A stretch of 64,000 bases of DNA from Haloterrigena alkaliphila (lineage in GTDB: Archaea; Halobacteriota; Halobacteria; Halobacteriales; Natrialbaceae): the NCBI RefSeq assembly GCF_017352155.2, contig NZ_CP071462.1, positions 2,790,001 through 2,854,000 on the forward strand. The letters run 5' to 3'. The notes beneath the pieces were generated by a model. It saw only the letters and a program-made list of their open reading frames with translations. It ran no database searches and had not been told where the DNA came from. The translations under genes were made by a program, and so were the position numbers. This document shows positions 59,972-64,000 of this stretch, piece after piece (position 1 is the stretch's first letter; each line of letters starts with the position of its first letter).

Positions 59972-61252
59972 TCAGGCGCCGTCACGAGCAATTCGTTCGA
60001 TGGCGCCGGAAATCACGTCGACGCCGTGGGCGATACTCGCCTCGTCGACGTCGAACGTCGCGGTGTGGTGGCCGCCGGGGTGGTCCGTCCCGATGCCGAC
60101 GTAACACGCGTTCCCGCCGTTCTCTTGGACCGCCCGCATCAGAAACGTCGCGTCCTCGCTGCCGCCGAGTTCGTCGCGCTCGAGGACGTTCTCGACGCCC
60201 GGCGTCTCGCCGGCGACGTCGGCGACGATATCGACGAGTACCTGATCGCTGGTCGCGCTCGGCGCCTCCGCGCCGACGGAGAACTCGACCTCGCAGGCGT
60301 GCATCTCGGCGGCGCTGCGGACGACCCGGCGCGCGTGGTCGTCCACGTACTCCATCAGGGCGGTGGTCTCGCCCCGGACCTCCGCGAGGATGCGCGCCTC
60401 CTCCGGGATGACGTTGGCGGCGGTCCCGCCCTCGACGACGCCGGCGTTCACCCGGGTCCTCCCGTCGTTGTGTCGCGGGATCCCGTAGAGATTTTGCACT
60501 GCGGTCGCCATCGCCTGCACGGCGTTGCGTCCCTGCTCGGGGTGGCCGCCCGCGTGGGCCGACTCGCCGGTGAACGTCGCCTCGATGTGGCGGACGGCCA
60601 GGAAGCCGTCGATACCGGCGACGATCTCGCCGGTCGGGTGGTCCAGCCCGATGTGGATCGCGAGCAGGGCGTCGATATCGTCGATGTGCTCGCTCTTGGC
60701 CATCGACTTCCCGCCGCCGACGACCTCCTCCGCGGGTTGGAAGAACACCTTCAGCGTCCCGGAAAAATCGCTCTCCGCGATGCGCTCGAGGACGCCGATG
60801 CCGATGGTCGCGTGGGCGTCGTGGCCGCAGGCGTGCATCGCGCCCTCGTGCTCGGAACGGAATCCCTCCGCGGCGGGGACGTGCTCGGGGTCGTCGCTCT
60901 CGGCGCGCGGGAGGCCGTCGATGTCGACGCGGAGGCCGACGGTCGGCCCCTCACCGCGCTCGAGGACCGCGACGGCGCCCGTGTAGCCCCCCTCGAGGGA
61001 TTCGAGGACGTCCTCGTCGATGCCGGCCGACCGCGCGCGCTCGTACCACCCGGTCAGTTCGGTCTCGTCGGGAACGGCCAGTCGCTCGTCGCCGGCGATG
61101 GCTTCCGGACCGACGTGCAGTGCGGCCAACTCGTCGCCGAGACGCGACTCGAGTTCGTCAACGATTCGCGCGGTCGTGTAGAACTCGCACCAGGCGGGCT
61201 CGGGTTTCCGATGGAGGTCGCGCCGCAACGAGACGAGGTCGTCCGTGCTCAT
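59972..61252 (-). CDS. M20 family metallo-aminohydrolase / amidohydrolase
   Basis: The 426-residue protein is an M20D-type enzyme (IAA-amino-acid or N-acyl-amino-acid amidohydrolase, AbgB-like). Metal ligands are in AMHACGHDAHATIG near residue 140 and FFQPAEEVVGGGKSM near residue 173, with a substrate/dimer domain containing TGESAHAGGHPEQGRNAVQA near residue 230. The end has GGSEDATFLMRAVQENGGNA. It removes an acyl or amide group from a small compound; the physiological substrate is not evident. Stands alone, convergent with the DUF4397 gene. Confidence 0.9.
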   Translation of the reverse strand: MSTDDLVSLRRDLHRKPEPAWCEFYTTARIVDELESRLGDELAALHVGPEAIAGDERLAVPDETELTGWYERARSAGIDEDVLESLEGGYTGAVAVLERGEGPTVGLRVDIDGLPRAESDDPEHVPAAEGFRSEHEGAMHACGHDAHATIGIGVLERIAESDFSGTLKVFFQPAEEVVGGGKSMAKSEHIDDIDALLAIHIGLDHPTGEIVAGIDGFLAVRHIEATFTGESAHAGGHPEQGRNAVQAMATAVQNLYGIPRHNDGRTRVNAGVVEGGTAANVIPEEARILAEVRGETTALMEYVDDHARRVVRSAAEMHACEVEFSVGAEAPSATSDQVLVDIVADVAGETPGVENVLERDELGGSEDATFLMRAVQENGGNACYVGIGTDHPGGHHTATFDVDEASIAHGVDVISGAIERIARDGA

Positions 61253-61356
61253 ACCTCACACTCGTCGGGCGGCGTGAAAAGCGCTAACCCTCGGGTCCGC
61301 CGATCGCTCGCGGATCGATCGCGCACTGTCGGCGATACGGTCGCGACCGCGCCGCC

Positions 61357-61692
61357 TCAGTTGCCCCGACCCGCGCCGTGGATCTGCTCGACTTCGGCCT
61401 CGATGTGGACCGAGTCGGGGAAGTTCTGCGAGGCGACGTTGCGCGCGAGGTTGTCGTGGCCGTGAATCTCGAGTTCGCGGGTGAAGACGGTGTACTCCCA
61501 CGAGGAGAACCGCCGGTCGTCGTCGGCGTGGAGCCGACAGGACTGCGGGACGGAGAGCTTCTCCGGAGGGTGGGAGTGGGGCCCTTTCAGCGCGGCGCCC
61601 TTGCGCTCGGCGGTGGCTTTGATGTCCTCGACGATGCTATCGAGCGCGGCGCGATCGCCGCTCTGGAGCGTGAGACGGGTGACGAAGGTCAT
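61357..61692 (-). CDS. uS10/mL48-like ribosomal-protein-fold protein
   Basis: The 111-residue protein resembles the S10 fold. The opening strand MTFVTRLTLQSGDRAALDSI, the SHPPEKLSVPQSCRLHADDD block, and HDNLARNVASQNFPDSVHIE near the end are comparable to uS10, though the sequence is divergent from the ordinary archaeal uS10, so it is a paralogue. Such uS10/mL48 proteins are found in haloarchaea and may assist translation; the role is unproven. An upstream in-frame extension is not conserved, so the ATG at 61692 is taken. Divergent to the Nudix gene. Confidence 0.8.
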   Translation of the reverse strand: MTFVTRLTLQSGDRAALDSIVEDIKATAERKGAALKGPHSHPPEKLSVPQSCRLHADDDRRFSSWEYTVFTRELEIHGHDNLARNVASQNFPDSVHIEAEVEQIHGAGRGN

Positions 61693-61846
61693 GGCTGATC
61701 GTCCAATCATCATCGGCCGGCGCGTAAAAAGCTGCTGAGATCCGGCGACTCGGTCCGCGAGGCGCCCCACGGACTTCCAGTCGTTAGTACATAGGCTGGA
61801 CGAACAGTCCGATATTCTCTTAACGTCGCACCTATTAGCCCAGTTA

Positions 61847-62287
61847 ATGGCAGTCGAAGCTACGAGCGCAGGCGCGATCCTCTTCCGCGATACGCGGGGC
61901 CGGCGCGAGTATCTTCTACTCAAGAGCCGCCCAGGCGACTGGGAGTTTCCCAAGGGCGGTGTCGAAGGAGATGAAGAGCTACAGCAGACGGCGATCCGCG
62001 AAGTAAAGGAAGAGGCAGGTATCGAACAGTTCCGACTACTCGACGGCTTCCGCAAGGACTACGACTACGTCTTCGAGGCGAACGGCAAGACGATCCACAA
62101 GACCGTTCACCTCTTCGTTGCGAAATCGTTCGAGGCGAGCGCGGAACTCTCAAACGAACATCGCGACCTCCAGTGGCGCGACTACGAACAGGCGATCAAC
62201 ACCGTCACGCAGGACGGGCCGCGAGAGATCCTTGAGGACGCTCACGAGTTTCTCGACGAACGCAAGGAGGAAGACGACGAAGAGTAG
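61847..62287 (+). CDS. Nudix hydrolase, bis(5'-nucleosyl)-tetraphosphatase type
   Basis: The 146-residue enzyme carries the Nudix box GGVEGDEELQQTAIREVKEE (followed by AGIE) at residues 37-60. The opening VEATSAGAILFRDTRGRREY and WEFPKGG match Ap4A hydrolases. It probably cleaves diadenosine tetraphosphate or another nucleoside polyphosphate, clearing alarmones. A TTCTCTTA promoter-like box lies about 30 bp before the ATG. The acidic tail is halophilic. Sits 155 bp from the divergent uS10-like gene. Confidence 0.95.
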   Translation: MAVEATSAGAILFRDTRGRREYLLLKSRPGDWEFPKGGVEGDEELQQTAIREVKEEAGIEQFRLLDGFRKDYDYVFEANGKTIHKTVHLFVAKSFEASAELSNEHRDLQWRDYEQAINTVTQDGPREILEDAHEFLDERKEEDDEE

Positions 62288-62444
62288 GGCCGACGGAATC
62301 GATCCGATCGCTCCAGATCGACCCCGATAGCTGACCGCACGGCGTTCAGCTTCGGGTCTGGACGGCGCCCGGCAACCGATTGGACCGGCCGTCAACGGCG
62401 ACCGATCGAGTAGCGCTTTTGCTGGCGCGGTCCCAAAGCCGGGC

Positions 62445-63494
62445 GTGGACCGGTACGCAAGCGAGTTCCCGTTCGAACTCCGAACCTGTCGCTGGGCGGA
62501 ACGCGCCTGGCCGCCCGAGGCGGCCGCCAGTGACGACCGCGCGTTCCTCGTCGCCCGGCAACTCGGCACGAAACGCCGCCGCTGGGATACGATCGTCCTC
62601 GAGTGCGATCCCGGGGCCCTCCGCGAGCGGGCGAAATTCGGCCTCGAACGACTCGATAGCGACCTCCTCCACGTCGTGCGGAACGCGCCCGCGGAGTGGT
62701 CCTACTACCGCGATTGTCTTCCCCATCCCGGCTACCCGTGGCGGTACGTCCGCGAAGCGATCCATCGGGCCGACGACCGCGGGATCCTCGAGACGCGCCG
62801 GGCGGGCAACCGCATCGAGATCCGCCGGAAGTGGCCCTATCCCGACTGGCTCGAGCGGATCGTCGCGATCGAGAACAAGCCCGACCTCGATAGGAGCGCC
62901 GCCCGCGTGCTGGGCGCTCAACTCGAGTACGACGTCGCGATGGGGCTAGCCGACGAGGTCTGGGTCGCCACCCGAACAACTGGCGACCGCGTCGAGCCAG
63001 CGCTCTTCGAGGATCTGCCGGTCGAGGCGGGCATCCTCGCGCTGGATCCCGAAACGCTCGCGGCCGAGGTCGCGTGGTACCCTCGCTCGCTGGCCGTCGA
63101 CGAACCGGGCACGCGGATCCTCGAGCGCCCCGAGGGCGGCGAACGCGACGGTTCGGCGGCGCGGTTCGAGTACGTCGATCCCGACGAGAAGGCCGAGACG
63201 CGACTCGAGATCGCCGAGCGGGCCTACGAGCGCGGCTGGCGCTCGTTCGTGGACACGATGCGCCCCGACTGTCGCTACTTCGAGTTGCGCGCGCGGGAGG
63301 GAGCCCACCTCGAGCCCTACTGCGCGGCGAAGGAGCGGTGCCAGACGGCCGCCGAGTGCTCAGGGGGGTGCTCCGCGTTCGAACCCGAGCCGCCCGTCTG
63401 GCGGACGAACGGGTGGCCGATCGAGGGCGGACCCGGAAAGCGGACTCGGAAGTTGCTCGAGGCCCGGCGTCGGCGGCAGCGACCGGGATTGTAG
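62445..63494 (+). CDS. DUF5787 family protein
   Basis: The 349-residue protein starts from a GTG (MDRYASEFPFELRTCRWAER) and fits the haloarchaeal family DUF5787. A central segment, IENKPDLDRSAARVLGAQLE near residue 148, and the C-terminal cysteine cluster (CRYFELRAREG, then YCAAKERCQTAAECSGGC near residue 300) recall PD-(D/E)xK nuclease-like folds with an iron-sulfur or zinc cluster; this comparison is inference. No operon partner is present. Confidence 0.8.
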   Translation: MDRYASEFPFELRTCRWAERAWPPEAAASDDRAFLVARQLGTKRRRWDTIVLECDPGALRERAKFGLERLDSDLLHVVRNAPAEWSYYRDCLPHPGYPWRYVREAIHRADDRGILETRRAGNRIEIRRKWPYPDWLERIVAIENKPDLDRSAARVLGAQLEYDVAMGLADEVWVATRTTGDRVEPALFEDLPVEAGILALDPETLAAEVAWYPRSLAVDEPGTRILERPEGGERDGSAARFEYVDPDEKAETRLEIAERAYERGWRSFVDTMRPDCRYFELRAREGAHLEPYCAAKERCQTAAECSGGCSAFEPEPPVWRTNGWPIEGGPGKRTRKLLEARRRRQRPGL

Positions 63495-63890
63495 CGTATC
63501 CCTCGTGAAACTCGCGAAGAGTACAGTTGATACCCGAGTACCCGGCCAAAATCCGGTGCGGTGGCGCGCGCTGGCGGCCGCCCTCACCGTCGTTCGGGCG
63601 GCCGTCGATCATGCGCGAGGGATGAGCGAACGAGCGGTGCGCGGCGCTTTGCGTCGCGGCAAGGCGGACGGCCGGAGGTCGTGAGCCAGCGAGAGAGCGA
63701 ATCGGCAGGGGAGGGCGTGGCGAATCCCAGGTGCCACGATAGCAGGACACTCCGTTTCGTCCTGATCGCGTTCGCGGACAAATACAGGGGTATGGCCAAG
63801 AACCGGTTCTACCGGACGATTGCGTGGAACGGAATTACCGTAGCAACTGCTGGTTTCGAGACGGTGTGCGCGCGACGCGTGATCGACCCT
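63495..63890. other. 396-bp non-coding stretch carrying repeat copy C
   Basis: No gene is supported. Most of it, 63560-63762, is the third copy of the dispersed repeat. The right-hand end leads into the stop codon of a gene on the minus strand. Confidence 0.65.
63560..63762 (+). repeat. Dispersed repeat element, copy C
   Basis: It carries GGTGGCGCGCGCTG, ATGCGCGAGGGATGAGCGAA, GAGCGAATCGGCAGGGGAGG, GTGGCGAATCCC and CCACGATAGCAGGACACT in the same order as copies A and B, with an additional internal block of about 50 bp between the two central landmarks. Confidence 0.8.
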
Positions 63891-64000
63891 CAATCGGAGA
63901 CGGCAACCTCGAGTTCGTCGCGGTCGACGGTCAACCGGAAGGTGGGAACGGTGCGGTACTCGACCTCGACGACGCCCTTGCGGCGCAGGCTCTGCAGGCC
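63891..64000 (-). CDS. C-terminal end of an unidentified gene (cut by window)
   Basis: The minus-strand frame from the window edge to the stop at 63891 encodes 36 residues, LQSLRRKGVVEVEYRTVPTF followed by an acidic strand ending VAVSD. The beginning resembles the end of a recognition helix and a beta-wing, so a winged-helix or S1-like end is possible, but the fragment is too short to name. Confidence 0.45.

Overview
The window is chromosomal DNA of a haloarchaeon (class Halobacteria; the gene set and protein style resemble Natrialbales such as Natrinema or Haloterrigena, but I cannot fix the genus). The evidence is very high G+C, strongly acidic proteins, TATA boxes 27-30 bp ahead of leaderless starts, Tat-lipobox lipoproteins, archaeal-only families (DtdA, TFS, geranylgeranyl reductase, DUF373, Bat-type HTH regulators, CetZ) and no Shine-Dalgarno-dependent layout. 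Nearly all of it is ordinary housekeeping chromosome with short intergenic gaps.

Layout. 1-5.5 kb: a truncated alpha/beta-hydrolase lipoprotein, thiC, two small regulators, a phosphoribosyltransferase and a single-domain response regulator. 5.5-13.5 kb: a MATE exporter, then a minus-strand chromosome-segregation cluster (coiled-coil protein, smc, scpA, CxxC membrane protein) and TFS. 13.7-23 kb: phosphohexomutase, a 370-bp inverted repeat, a membrane DHH phosphoesterase, an SDR, an orphan VapB-like antitoxin, DUF5791, a CetZ tubulin homologue, a GH2-like protein and a coiled-coil protein. 23-36 kb: SnoaL-like, ATP-grasp, SppA, DUF373, Dph6, two tandem paralogous lipoproteins, a nucleotidyltransferase, small regulators, a Rieske protein, a reductase and a MATE pseudogene. 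36-44 kb: pabC and pabA-pabB, separated by about 4.8 kb that holds a DtxR-regulated Zn/Mn ABC transporter and a decayed lower-G+C stretch. 44-54.3 kb: HhH protein, aroE, UspA, Ca/Na exchanger, two large regulators, DtdA and FtsZ1. 54.3-64 kb: ferritin-like protein, rhodanese-MBL protein, ferredoxin, geranylgeranyl reductase, a hairpin array, DUF4397 lipoprotein, M20 peptidase, uS10-like protein, Nudix hydrolase, DUF5787 and the tail of an unidentified gene.

The most unusual signal is a family of short perfect palindromes (7-10 bp arms, mostly 3-nt loops such as GAA, GGA, TTC). They are packed side by side in the intergenic stretch 58.64-58.94 kb. They also sit in frame inside conserved genes: cetZ (a 48-bp block bounded by 7-bp direct repeats), the rhodanese-MBL gene (three hairpins) and scpA (three hairpins in its extra N-terminal region). 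This looks like a miniature palindromic element tolerated within coding sequence, comparable in concept to the palindromic elements known from Rickettsia. Other accessory signals are a three-copy dispersed repeat of about 150-200 bp (15.1, 15.4 and 63.6 kb), a degraded duplication of the dph6 3' end, and a 22-bp tandem repeat grown out of a gene terminus at 54.5 kb.
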